Part shown: in pieces, positions 45,112 through 53,180 of the stretch | Layout: the number at the start of each line of letters is the position of its first letter | Position numbering within the stretch: position 1 is the stretch's first letter | From: Thiodiazotropha sp040506195 | GTDB lineage: Bacteria > Pseudomonadota > Gammaproteobacteria > Chromatiales > Chromatiaceae | Direction: 5' to 3' | Assembly (NCBI GenBank): GCA_040506195.1 | Contig: JBEVXH010000004.1 | Coordinates: 434,001-498,000 of the forward strand | DNA length: 64,000 nt | The notes under the pieces: generated by a model | Databases searched by the model: none | Told to the model about the DNA's origin: nothing | What the model saw: the letters and a program-made list of their open reading frames with translations, nothing else | Made by a program: the position numbers and the translations under genes

Positions 45112-46002
45112 ATGAGCGAAAAATTCGATATTCCTTTCAAAAGCAGTTTCGTGCCTGCGGTGCTTGAGCCTGGCGCCAGGCTCAAGTTCAACTGTCACAA
45201 GGGGGTTTCCTGCTTTAACGCCTGCTGCAAGCATGCGGATATACAGCTCACACCCTATGACATCCTGCGCCTGAAGGGTAATCTGGGGATCAGTGTTACG
45301 GAGTTTCTCAAGGACCACACGGTGCCTTACGAGATGGATAAGGATGGCCTGCCGGGGGTGAAGCTTCGAACCGATAATGAGGGTGCCTGTCTGTTTGTCA
45401 ACGATGAAGGCTGCAGTGTCTATAAGGATCGCCCGACAGCCTGCCGTTACTATCCGATCGGACACATGGCCATGCGCGAAGCGGGTTCCAGCGAGGACGA
45501 AGCGCGTTACTTTCTGATCAGAGAGGATCACTGTAAGGGGCATGAGGAGGATAGGGAGATATTGGTAGACGAATACCGCAAGGAGCAGGAGGTGGAGGTC
45601 TACGATCAGCTCAATCGTGAATGGTTACAGCTGATGCTGAAGAAGAAATCGGCAGGGCCAACTATCGGTCGTCCCTCCGACACCAGTCTGCAGTTCTTTT
45701 TCATGTGCTCCTACGACACCGACCGGTTGCGCCGTTTCGTGCTGAGCGACTCTTTCAAGGCTTCCTACGATCTGGACAAGAAGTTTTACGAGACCATGGA
45801 GAAAGAAGATCTTGCCTTGATGCAGTTCGGTACCCGGCTGTTGAAGCAGGTCCTGTTCGGCGAGGTCACCATTCCGGTGAAGGATAATGCCAGTGAAAAG
45901 CGCATAGAAGAGCGCAAAGAGATTCTGGAAATGCGCAGAAAGGCGGAGGTCGAAATGCATAAGCAGAAACAGGAGCAGCAGATGAAGGATGCGTTGTCCT
46001 GA
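45112..46002 (+). CDS. YkgJ-type cysteine-cluster protein (putative zinc or iron chelating)
   Basis: 296 residues from ATG 45112, preceded by GGAGG; the longer frame from 45025 lacks a ribosome site. The eight-Cys YkgJ/CxxCxxCC pattern is visible: CHKGVSCFNACCKHADIQLT near residue 30, GACLFVNDEGCSVYKDRPTAC around residue 95 and C further on in REDHCKGH. The C-terminal third is charged and helical (EERKEILEMRRKAEVEMHKQ), probably a coiled coil. Members are found beside aprBA in sulfur bacteria, so a role in APS reductase maturation or cluster supply is conceivable but unproven. Confidence 0.78.
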   Translation: MSEKFDIPFKSSFVPAVLEPGARLKFNCHKGVSCFNACCKHADIQLTPYDILRLKGNLGISVTEFLKDHTVPYEMDKDGLPGVKLRTDNEGACLFVNDEGCSVYKDRPTACRYYPIGHMAMREAGSSEDEARYFLIREDHCKGHEEDREILVDEYRKEQEVEVYDQLNREWLQLMLKKKSAGPTIGRPSDTSLQFFFMCSYDTDRLRRFVLSDSFKASYDLDKKFYETMEKEDLALMQFGTRLLKQVLFGEVTIPVKDNASEKRIEERKEILEMRRKAEVEMHKQKQEQQMKDALS

Positions 46003-46017
46003 ATATCTTGTATTCAG

Positions 46018-46048
46018 TCCGCAAATGAACGCGAATCAACGCAAATAA
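46018..46048 (+). repeat. Dispersed repeat tccgcaaatgaacgcgaat
   Basis: Same family as 23034-23064 and 35465-35496, again directly behind a stop codon. Confidence 0.7.
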
Positions 46049-46140
46049 TATCGTTTTCGTTCCTATTCCATCTACCCTATGCATCCCCTCGCAGTGCGGG
46101 TGTGGCTTGGCGCAACGTTTATTTGCGGACAGTTTTTCTT

Positions 46141-46482
46141 TCATCCACTGTACAGCTGATCCGTTTTCGCCGCCATGATGAAATCGTTGCGGTGAAGCCC
46201 TCTTATTTTGTGCGACCACCAGGTCACGGTGGTTTTCCCCCACTCGGTCAGCAGGGCAGGGTGGTGTCCCTCATCCTCCGCCAGCGCCCCGACCCTGTTG
46301 CTGAACTCGAGGCTGTCTACGAAGTTTTTGAATGTAAAAGTTTTTTCCAATTGCATAATCCCGTTGCGCACCTCGATATTCCAGTCGGGTATGGTGCGTA
46401 TCAGCTCTGCTAGCTCATCATCGCTGACTTTTGGCGCATCAGCGCGACAGGCCTCACACTTTTCCTCGGTTAATGCTGCCAT
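46141..46482 (-). CDS. phhB: Pterin-4a-carbinolamine dehydratase
   Basis: 113 residues. The family signature EGHHPALLTEWGKTTVTWWSH is complete (catalytic His-His plus distal His), preceded by FKNFVDSLEFSNRVGALAE. The N-terminal CEACRADAPKVSDDEL form is the usual one in gammaproteobacteria without phenylalanine hydroxylase nearby. It recycles 4a-hydroxy-tetrahydropterin and may act as a moco-related or general pterin enzyme. Single gene, divergent from the next receiver gene with about 160 bases between starts. Confidence 0.93.
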   Translation of the reverse strand: MAALTEEKCEACRADAPKVSDDELAELIRTIPDWNIEVRNGIMQLEKTFTFKNFVDSLEFSNRVGALAEDEGHHPALLTEWGKTTVTWWSHKIRGLHRNDFIMAAKTDQLYSG

Positions 46483-46642
46483 TGGGCGTTTCCTCTATTC
46501 GAATATGTCAGATATAGTTAGATTAGGCAGGTGTCTCAAGCATTTGTGCATGGCACCTTAGTGGGATTATCATGCAGATTGCCGAGATAGCATACACAGA
46601 ATCAATAGGGGAAAGCCGAGCTTCAGTGCGGCCTACAGATAA

Positions 46643-48037
46643 GTGACCAAACGCGCGCTCATCGTCGATGATTCAAAAACCGCTCGACAGGTCTTGTCGG
46701 GCAAGCTCTCGAAATATGGAATATCCGTGGTGGCGCTAGAGTCGGCTGCGGCGGCAATCGATTTTCTGTATGAAAATGCACCAGATGCCATCTTTATGGA
46801 CTATGAGATGCCCGGTATGGACGGCTTTCAGGCCTTGAAGGTCATCAAGTCCAACCCGAATACGGCCGTCATCCCCGTCATGATGTATACCTCCAAGGCG
46901 GGAGGTTTGGAAGTCAGTCAGGCAAGGGCGCTCGGGGCGGTCGGGGTATTGCCGAAACAGCTGGAGGTGCAGGATCTGGAGGATGTGCTCCGCTCACTGC
47001 ATCTGATGCCCGACCAGGAGTCCCTGGTACCCGGTTTCGAAGATAGTGAGTTGGAGAGTGTGAGAGCTGTTCACCGTCAAAGCAATATTCACTCGATCAC
47101 TGAACACGAACGTCGTAAATCAGCCGTGGTTGAACCGGTAAGTCTGCCCATGGATGGCGTATTGGGTCCATTGCCGACAGGAGACGATTCCCTGAAGCGC
47201 TTCATACGCAAGGAGCAGAATCTGAGTGAAATACGGCTTCAGGAAAAGCTGGAAAAGCATTTTGCCGAGACCCAAAGCGAACTGTATGAGCTGGAAGCGC
47301 TGCAAGAGGTGTCGAGATTCCAGGCCAGGAGGGCGCAGATACTGGGTGGGTTAAGTCTCCTGTTTATCCTCGTCGGCTTTGCCATCACCTACTACTTCCT
47401 GGTGTTATCCCCGGCACAAAAAAAAGCGGTTATCGGGTCTGACCCTGACAGCGAGGCTATTTACGAGTTGATCAGTGCGCAGAACGAGCAGATTGAACAG
47501 ATGTCCCGGAAAATTGAAGAAACCGGGTATGGCAGCGTGGCGTCACCGGGTTCATTGATTCCGGTTAATTTGATCGAGTGGGCAGCGAACCAGGGGACAG
47601 AGTTCGAGTACGGCGAGATTCCCTTTAACGATCAACGGGCTCTCTGGCTGGCTGAACTGGTCGATCAACTCAAGGAGGCGGGTTTTCGCGGTACTATCGA
47701 GTTGCGGGCAACCCACGGCAACTATTGTCTGCAGAAAAGTGAGGGAGACGAATATGTCCTGGCCAATGACGGGCTGGCTGTCAGCGAATGTCTGTTTGCG
47801 GCAGATCACCGTGACAGCAATGACTATATCAACGGCCAATCCGTCGCATTCGCCAACTATATGAATGTGGAGTTGGCCAGGAGTGGCGGTGAGTTGGAGA
47901 TTCTGCTTTTCAGCAGTGGCTTCAATGACCCGTTGATACCCTATCCCTCGGTCTATGAGGTGAAGATAGCAAAAGAGTGGAATCGGATCGCCACACAGAA
48001 TCAGCGGATCAGGGTCAGTCTCTATAGCAACTTGTGA
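46643..48037 (+). CDS. Membrane-anchored response-regulator protein with extracytoplasmic C-terminal domain
   Basis: 464 residues, GTG start at 46643. Residues 1-118 form a complete CheY-like receiver: VDDSKTARQ at the acidic pocket, phospho-acceptor Asp in AIFMDYEMPGMDG near residue 52, and Thr/Lys in MYTSK and LPKQ. A charged helical linker of about 110 residues leads to a single transmembrane segment (LSLLFILVGFAITYYFLVL, about 235-254). The last 200 residues are on the other side and contain PVNLIEWAANQG, ATHGNYCLQKSEG and a second Cys in SECLF, with an OmpA-like or sugar-domain feel but no family that I recognise. A receiver tied to the membrane with no DNA-binding or enzyme domain is unusual. 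Confidence 0.72.
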   Translation: MTKRALIVDDSKTARQVLSGKLSKYGISVVALESAAAAIDFLYENAPDAIFMDYEMPGMDGFQALKVIKSNPNTAVIPVMMYTSKAGGLEVSQARALGAVGVLPKQLEVQDLEDVLRSLHLMPDQESLVPGFEDSELESVRAVHRQSNIHSITEHERRKSAVVEPVSLPMDGVLGPLPTGDDSLKRFIRKEQNLSEIRLQEKLEKHFAETQSELYELEALQEVSRFQARRAQILGGLSLLFILVGFAITYYFLVLSPAQKKAVIGSDPDSEAIYELISAQNEQIEQMSRKIEETGYGSVASPGSLIPVNLIEWAANQGTEFEYGEIPFNDQRALWLAELVDQLKEAGFRGTIELRATHGNYCLQKSEGDEYVLANDGLAVSECLFAADHRDSNDYINGQSVAFANYMNVELARSGGELEILLFSSGFNDPLIPYPSVYEVKIAKEWNRIATQNQRIRVSLYSNL

Positions 48038-48101
48038 TCTGCTGTACCTCCTGTCACTGCGTCTTCACAAACTCTGTATAAAAAAAGCGGTTATGGCCTG
48101 A

Positions 48102-49565
48102 TCACGCAGTGACGGTTCTACTCGAGGCCCAGTTGCGCAAATAGGTGATCTTCTCGGCCATCAGAACCGAGAGGGGCCTGGTCTGTTCTAACTCGCTCAG
48201 GATATGTGCGGTATCCAGTGGCTCTTTTGACGCATGGGAGGCGTAGAGCGAGGCGACTATGGCCTGTTCGATCTCGGCGCCTGAAAAACCCTCGCTGGCG
48301 TCGCGCAATCTGTCTATATCGAATGCAGCCGGGTCCTGCTCACGCTTGCCTAGATGGATGCGGAAAATCGCTTCACGAACCAGGGGCTCCGGAAGATCGA
48401 CGAAAAAGACCTCGTCGAATCGTCCCTTGCGCAGCAGTTCGGGCGGCAGCATCTCGATGTCGTTGGCGGTGGCTACCAGAAAAACCCTGGAGTCACGTTC
48501 GGCCATCCAGGTGAGCAAGGTGCCGAGAATGCGTTTTGAGGGACCGCCCTCATCATCTGTGGCGAGTCCTTTCTCGATTTCGTCGATCCACAGTACGCAG
48601 GGCGCCATGGATTCGGCGGTCTTCAGAGATTCCCGTAGATTGCGTTCGGTTTCGCCGTAGAACTTGTTGTAGAGGGCGGCGAAGTCGAGGCGCAACAGGG
48701 GCAGGTGCCAGCTGCCGGCGACCGATTTAGCGGCCAGGCTCTTGCCGCCGCCCTGTACGCCCAGGAGGAGAATCCCCTTGGGAAGGTCGAGTCCGCTCGG
48801 CGGTTGTTTCGCCACGAAGATGGCGCGGCGTTGCTCCAGCCAGCGTTTCAGGTTGGCGAGGCCGGCCACCTGGCTGAACTTGGCACTGTCGAGTTCGAGG
48901 GAGAGCACGCCGGTACTGTCGAGCAGGCGGTACTTTGTTTTGGCCAGGTCATCGAGATCGTTCTCCGTCAGCATGCCGTCGTCATAGATGGCATTGCGTA
49001 TCAGTTGTCTGGCGTCCCTCAGGCTGAGTCCGGAGAGATTGCTCAGCATGGGCTCGATCACTTCGCGACTTGCCTTGACGTTGCGATTGTTATGGCGTCC
49101 CCACTCCCGGATTTCCGCCTGGAGCAGTTGTTTCAATGCATACCGGTCCGGCAGCGAGAGCTCGAATCTGGTAGAGAGCGAGCGTAATTCGTCAGGTATC
49201 TCGGCGTTGTGGCTGATCAGCACGAGGGTCTGCGACGGGTTTCCCAGTGCGATCTCCTTGAGTTGTCGCAGGGTCAGTGGGTCGTCCAGCCAGTGATGGA
49301 TATCCATCAGCATATAGATTGCAGGCGCTGTACGACCGGCAAGTTCGGCGAGTACCCTGGAGGGCTCCTTGATGGTCAGGTGGGTGGTCTGGTTGGTATG
49401 CAGGTTGGTCAACCCGCTGGCCACGGTCCAGCGCAACAGCTGGCGGCCCAGTTGGTTGGCGAGGCGTTCAAAAAGGGTCTCTACCTGCTTTTCATCATCA
49501 CTTTCGATGAAGAGAATGGAGGTGCCGGAACTGATGATGAGTTCGATGTCTTGTAAGTCGCTCAT
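48102..49565 (-). CDS. Ycf46-like AAA+ ATPase
   Basis: 487 residues from ATG 49565 (MSDLQDIELIISSGTSI); the frame upstream lacks a start signal. N-terminal about 230 residues are an inactive-looking ATPase-like domain typical of Ycf46 (SILFIESDDEKQVETLFERL, and SQTLVLISHNAEIP). The C-terminal AAA module has Walker A LLLGVQGGGKSLAAK near residue 265, Walker B CVLWIDEIEKGL, sensor 1 FLVATANDIEMLPPELLRKG with arginine finger, and sensor 2 SGAEIEQAIVA. Similar proteins are linked to inorganic carbon use in cyanobacteria; the role here is unknown. It converges with the receiver-protein gene. Confidence 0.88.
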   Translation of the reverse strand: MSDLQDIELIISSGTSILFIESDDEKQVETLFERLANQLGRQLLRWTVASGLTNLHTNQTTHLTIKEPSRVLAELAGRTAPAIYMLMDIHHWLDDPLTLRQLKEIALGNPSQTLVLISHNAEIPDELRSLSTRFELSLPDRYALKQLLQAEIREWGRHNNRNVKASREVIEPMLSNLSGLSLRDARQLIRNAIYDDGMLTENDLDDLAKTKYRLLDSTGVLSLELDSAKFSQVAGLANLKRWLEQRRAIFVAKQPPSGLDLPKGILLLGVQGGGKSLAAKSVAGSWHLPLLRLDFAALYNKFYGETERNLRESLKTAESMAPCVLWIDEIEKGLATDDEGGPSKRILGTLLTWMAERDSRVFLVATANDIEMLPPELLRKGRFDEVFFVDLPEPLVREAIFRIHLGKREQDPAAFDIDRLRDASEGFSGAEIEQAIVASLYASHASKEPLDTAHILSELEQTRPLSVLMAEKITYLRNWASSRTVTA

Positions 49566-49775
49566 TCCTGTAGCGGTGTATCCTATTGAGTCGGTTTGTA
49601 TGCATTGCATGGCCAATCTATACGATAGGCGACATGGGTTCAACTTCATTCACGCCCGCGCTCTGCAAGGGTAACATCTTCGGAGAGTGGGCTGTTGCGA
49701 TTGTATGTCTAGCTTTGAATGACCATGGTTCGCTACTATATTCATATTTGTTGAATATGAATAGTTTAGGCATTT

Positions 49776-49963
49776 ATGGCAACGACCAGTTTGAGTTTGG
49801 GTGAAAAAACAGGGAGGTTTTCATCAATAACGAAATTGCCAGCGGACGCTATGGTTCCACGAGCGAAGTTGTGCGTGATGCATTACGTGAGATGGAAGAG
49901 CAAAACAGCAGGATTGCCGCCCTTCAATCCTGTTTCGGGAAAGCTGAGATGCATGTAAGATAG
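49776..49963 (+). pseudogene. parD-like antitoxin gene, frameshifted
   Basis: ATG 49776 begins MATTSLSLGE, the classic ParD N-terminus. After an A-rich spot (49803-49812) the phase changes; the other frame then reads FINNEIASGRYGSTSEVVRD and LREMEEQNSRIAALQ up to a stop at 49961, the ParD ribbon-helix-helix dimerisation part. Relative to intact ParD the spot has a net gain of two bases or loss of one. The gene is broken or holds a sequencing error. Confidence 0.8.
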
Positions 49964-50017
49964 AGAGTATGTGGAGATTTTTTCTATGGATGGGCTATTG
50001 AACTCATTGGATGAGGA

Positions 50018-50125
50018 ATGACAAACAGATATAGGATCACACACAAGGCCGTACAATACTTAAGTAATATTGGATGCTACACACGGGGCATGTGGGAAGG
50101 AAATCAGCGAAGCTACTATTCACGT
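50018..50125 (+). pseudogene. parE-like toxin gene, 3' end lost
   Basis: ATG 50018 begins MTNRYRITHKAVQYLSNIG, a clear ParE N-terminus, continuing CYTRGMWEGNQR-Y. Similarity stops near 50125 and the catalytic-like C-terminal two thirds are absent; the sulfotransferase-like gene ends 39 bases later on the other strand. Together with 49776 this is a dead parDE pair. Confidence 0.8.
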
Positions 50126-50163
50126 GGTTGTATCGCGCTCAGATCCATATACTCAATGCCGTT

Positions 50164-51198
50164 TCATACGGCCACTCTCTCATCCCAGGTTTTATGCTTA
50201 CCTTCGTCACGCATCAATTCGTGATCAATCAAAATTTGGTACGCCAAGCTTACATCCTTGGCGGAGAGTACCTCAAAGGCATTGACTGTTTCCGGCCATG
50301 ACCTTGTCCAGCGTCGAGACGTTTGCCCATCCGGCTTGAAGGTTGCAGTATTGAGTATGTGTTCTGAACGTTCCAGACTGTCCGCGCCCAGCCAATTGAC
50401 AAGGGGAAACTGCATACGCTTGGGATCATTCTCTATGCAATCAAAATCCACGACTGACGCCAATTCAGGATAACGAGCAGCCAACATTCGAAACATATGC
50501 TGGATTAAGGTAATTGTGAAGATTTTCATCTGCACACGGCGTTGACGTCTTGAAGACAGACGCTGTATCAATTTATAGGCATGCAGTATTGCGCGAAGAT
50601 CGTGAGATAGAAAGCGCCTCAGAAATCGGGATTCCATAACGGCTTCACTCTCCAAATCGAGATAGGGGGTATTTAATCCCTCCCGCGAATAGATCTGCTC
50701 GGCAAGTATGACGGGGTCACTTATATAGAACAGGGCATGACACTGTAATTCCCGCAACAGGGCTTCAGTCGCCAGCAGGCTATGCGTCTCTTTCATGATG
50801 AGTAAAACCCGAGGTCTCTTACTGTTCTCCATTAGTAGTAAATCGTAATTGGTATCCGCAAGATTATTTTCAGCATAAATCCGGTAGACGCGGTTCAAGG
50901 GGTGGTCTGCTGTCAACTTCTTATGATAGGGAATTGCCAATCTGTCAACATGAGTGGACAGGGTCAGTTTGGGCTCAAACTTTGCGAGTGGACTATGGAT
51001 AAAGCGGCTGTTGGGTAATGGTTGTGACAGAAGATGTGTCAAATGATTAATGCCAGTGCCATGAATTCCCAGTATCAAATGAATGTCACCGCCATTGCCC
51101 ATATAACCTGCATGGGGCATAAATTTCTGGTTGATGCGTTTGTTCCACAGGTAGTGGTTGAAAAGCAAGCGTTTGCTTTTTTTGGGAATCTTTTTCAT
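50164..51198 (-). CDS. Sulfotransferase-like P-loop protein
   Basis: 344 residues from ATG 51198. The N-terminal part has a 5'-PAPS-binding-like loop LILGIHGTGINHLTHLLSQ near residue 45, with hydrophobic strand before it. Further similarity to sulfotransferases is weak: SFLRRFLSH-type 3'-phosphate motif candidates and LWNKRINQK at the start. A glycosyl or carbohydrate sulfotransferase is possible, so is another P-loop kinase-like fold. No signal peptide. Low GC, single gene between toxin-antitoxin remnants and a transposase remnant, suggesting horizontal gain. Confidence 0.6.
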   Translation of the reverse strand: MKKIPKKSKRLLFNHYLWNKRINQKFMPHAGYMGNGGDIHLILGIHGTGINHLTHLLSQPLPNSRFIHSPLAKFEPKLTLSTHVDRLAIPYHKKLTADHPLNRVYRIYAENNLADTNYDLLLMENSKRPRVLLIMKETHSLLATEALLRELQCHALFYISDPVILAEQIYSREGLNTPYLDLESEAVMESRFLRRFLSHDLRAILHAYKLIQRLSSRRQRRVQMKIFTITLIQHMFRMLAARYPELASVVDFDCIENDPKRMQFPLVNWLGADSLERSEHILNTATFKPDGQTSRRWTRSWPETVNAFEVLSAKDVSLAYQILIDHELMRDEGKHKTWDERVAV

Positions 51199-51210
51199 CA
51201 GAGATCTCAA

Positions 51211-51633
51211 TGGTTATCGCATCGTCCCTGAAAGCTCGAGAAAGAAACATGCTTGTGAAATTATTATCGTATCGATGTCATGGATGATGTGAAGCTGATC
51301 GCAAAATACTGTCTGTTAACAGATAGTAAATTATTTGGGTTATAGTTTTGCGAAAGGTGTATACAAGGAGACCTATCAATTGGAATTTGGAAATCCCTGG
51401 ATATATTAAATCGTTGACGAGTGGGTGCGGGGGATGGTGTATTGATTTTTCCCGTAAAAAGTTTAGTGAAAAGGTGTGGAATTTTACCTGAATCTGTTGG
51501 GTATCCCCGAATGCGCAAGCAGAGTGCCGGCCACCGCTGTATGGCAAGATAATCCAGACACCCATAGTTAATTTGCTAGTTTCGGATAAATCCGGCAACC
51601 TCTAACCATCATCTGCAATCAAGGAGTGATACG
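51211..51633. other. AT-rich intergenic region, nothing recognised
   Basis: No gene supported; short minus-strand frames of 84 and 106 codons overlap in different phases and lack family features. Confidence 0.45.
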
Positions 51634-51931
51634 ATGCCTAAACCAAGGAAGGCCCTGGTTCTACTGAAAGAAACACCCTACTACCATTGCGTCTCTCGTT
51701 GCGTCCGCCATACTCTCAAACCGCTATCACGCCATACTCCATGTCGATACCGAGCAAGCTTCAGGATGTAACGATGAGGAGATTATCGAACGTTGGGAAC
51801 GCCTCTTTTCACTCCCAGTGATCATGCAGCGCTATCTTGCCAAAAAAGCAATTACACAAGCAGAACGCGAAACGGTGCCGGAATTACTGACAAAATGGCG
51901 TATGCGGCTTCACAGTATCAGCTTTTTTTAA
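51634..51931 (+). pseudogene. REP-associated tyrosine transposase (RAYT) remnant
   Basis: ATG 51634 begins MPKPRKALVLLKETPYYHCV, continuing SRCVRH, the RAYT N-terminus with a catalytic His. The next 200 or so residues of the protein are reduced: after a short out-of-phase stretch a second frame gives YHAILHVDTEQA and later LPVIMQRYLAKKAITQAERE, ending SISFF-stop at 51931. The HUH-type pair and the catalytic Tyr region are lost. An internal deletion with frameshift is clear. It fits with the REP-like palindromes elsewhere in the window. Confidence 0.8.
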
Positions 51932-51996
51932 AAAAACTTGATTGGTTATCCTGATTTTCCTGAAAGGAAATAGGAGGTTAGGATGGGTAATGTCTT

Positions 51997-52038
51997 GCTT
52001 ACAGCTTACAGCTTACAGCTTACAGCTTACAGCTTACA
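51997..52038 (+). repeat. Tandem heptamer repeat, (GCTTACA)6
   Basis: Six perfect copies of GCTTACA in a row, in the empty stretch between the RAYT remnant and the LuxR-type regulator. Candidate length-variable locus. Confidence 0.95.
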
Positions 52039-52340
52039 TGTTTACATTGCTATGATGTTGTTTTTCAAGGGTTTCGAATTTTTGTCTCGAAATCAGTATG
52101 AACAGTTGTGAAAATACCGTAGAAGTGCGTTATTTCTTTTTTTTCAATAAGTTGCCTGCACCTGCACTGTATCAAAATGGGGATGAACAAAGCAGCCTTA
52201 CTTCAATTTAACGGGATAGCAGTGTTGGCAGATATTTATTAAATGACGGAATAATGATAAAAATTGTCCCATCAGAAGATTGTGCTATAAAGACGAGGAA
52301 TAACGCTATATTTTAAAGAAACCATTTAGATCAGGTACTG

Positions 52341-53105
52341 ATGCTAAATTCAAGCTCAATTATCAATAAAGAATCACTTGCACTGGCCGTATCGCGAATT
52401 CATCGAAGCCGATCCCTGGAAGAGTTGCAAAAAACCTTTTTTGCAACCACACCTCAGTTTGTGGATGCCGATGCTTTCGGTATGTATTTGCTAGATGAAA
52501 AGCACAAAACAAAAGAACTTTTCTCTTATCAAGCAAACCAAAAGTTTTTGACAGAGTATGAAGATATTCGTCGAAGTGATCCTATCTTCATGCACATGCT
52601 CAAGAAAAAATCGCTCACCCACTCACTAGAAGTTTTTCGAGATCGAGATTGGCGCAAACAGCCTCTTTATAAATTCTTATCTAAGTGGGGTTTGGATCAT
52701 ACTATTGAAGCGCCTTTGATAGTTGACGGCCAAATAATAGGCACATTGAATATGGCCAGGGGAGGGAAGCATTTTCGAAATGACTCTCTAATCTACGCCC
52801 AGTTTATATGTGGTGAAATAAATTCCGCCTATAAATGCATCTGTGAGATAGCTGAGTTAAAAAAAGATATAGCTTGTCTGAAGATCCCTTCTGATACCAT
52901 CGATAATTTTTCCCCTCGACAACAAGAGGTTCTTCAATTAGCCATATCCGGAGCGAGTAATCGAGTGATTGCGGATCGTATGAATATATCCGAAAATACA
53001 GTTCGTCATCATATAAAACATATCTATCGGGAGCTTGATGTGCATAATCGAGCTGAATTAGTTCAACGGACTTATTCGTGCCGGGCAAAAAGAAAAAGCA
53101 CTTAA
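52341..53105 (+). CDS. GAF/autoinducer-domain LuxR-type transcriptional regulator
   Basis: 254 residues. The N-terminal about 170 residues are a ligand-sensing domain with GAF-like strands (FGMYLLDEK, EAPLIVDGQIIGTLNMARGG) and an ADAFGMYL start; the autoinducer-binding LuxR motif set (W-Y-D) is not evident. The C-terminal HTH is classical LuxR: FSPRQQEVLQLAISGASNR, IADRMNISENTVRHHIKHIY near residues 190-240. It lies upstream of and in the same direction as the oxidase cluster but separated by the convergent nitrilase gene. Probably the local regulator. Low GC. Confidence 0.82.
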   Translation: MLNSSSIINKESLALAVSRIHRSRSLEELQKTFFATTPQFVDADAFGMYLLDEKHKTKELFSYQANQKFLTEYEDIRRSDPIFMHMLKKKSLTHSLEVFRDRDWRKQPLYKFLSKWGLDHTIEAPLIVDGQIIGTLNMARGGKHFRNDSLIYAQFICGEINSAYKCICEIAELKKDIACLKIPSDTIDNFSPRQQEVLQLAISGASNRVIADRMNISENTVRHHIKHIYRELDVHNRAELVQRTYSCRAKRKST

Positions 53106-53115
53106 AGCTTTATGT

Positions 53116-53157
53116 AATCCCGCAAGCCGTTATACATATAGCGGATGCGGGATTTTT
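53116..53157 (+). terminator. Rho-independent terminator after the LuxR-type regulator
   Basis: Outer stem AATCCCGCA / TGCGGGATT with an inner CCG/CGG pairing and a loop of 12 bases, followed by TTTT; 11 bases after the stop. Confidence 0.85.
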
Positions 53158-53180
53158 GCTTATGTAAACAATGTAGAGCT

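Noticed and set aside
50018..50224. Complete 68-codon gene
   Set aside because: Only its first 36 codons have family similarity (ParE); the rest is unrelated, so it is a truncated toxin gene.
51264..51598. Two minus-strand frames of 84 and 106 codons
   Set aside because: Both lie in AT-rich sequence, overlap each other in different phases and have no similarity to known proteins.
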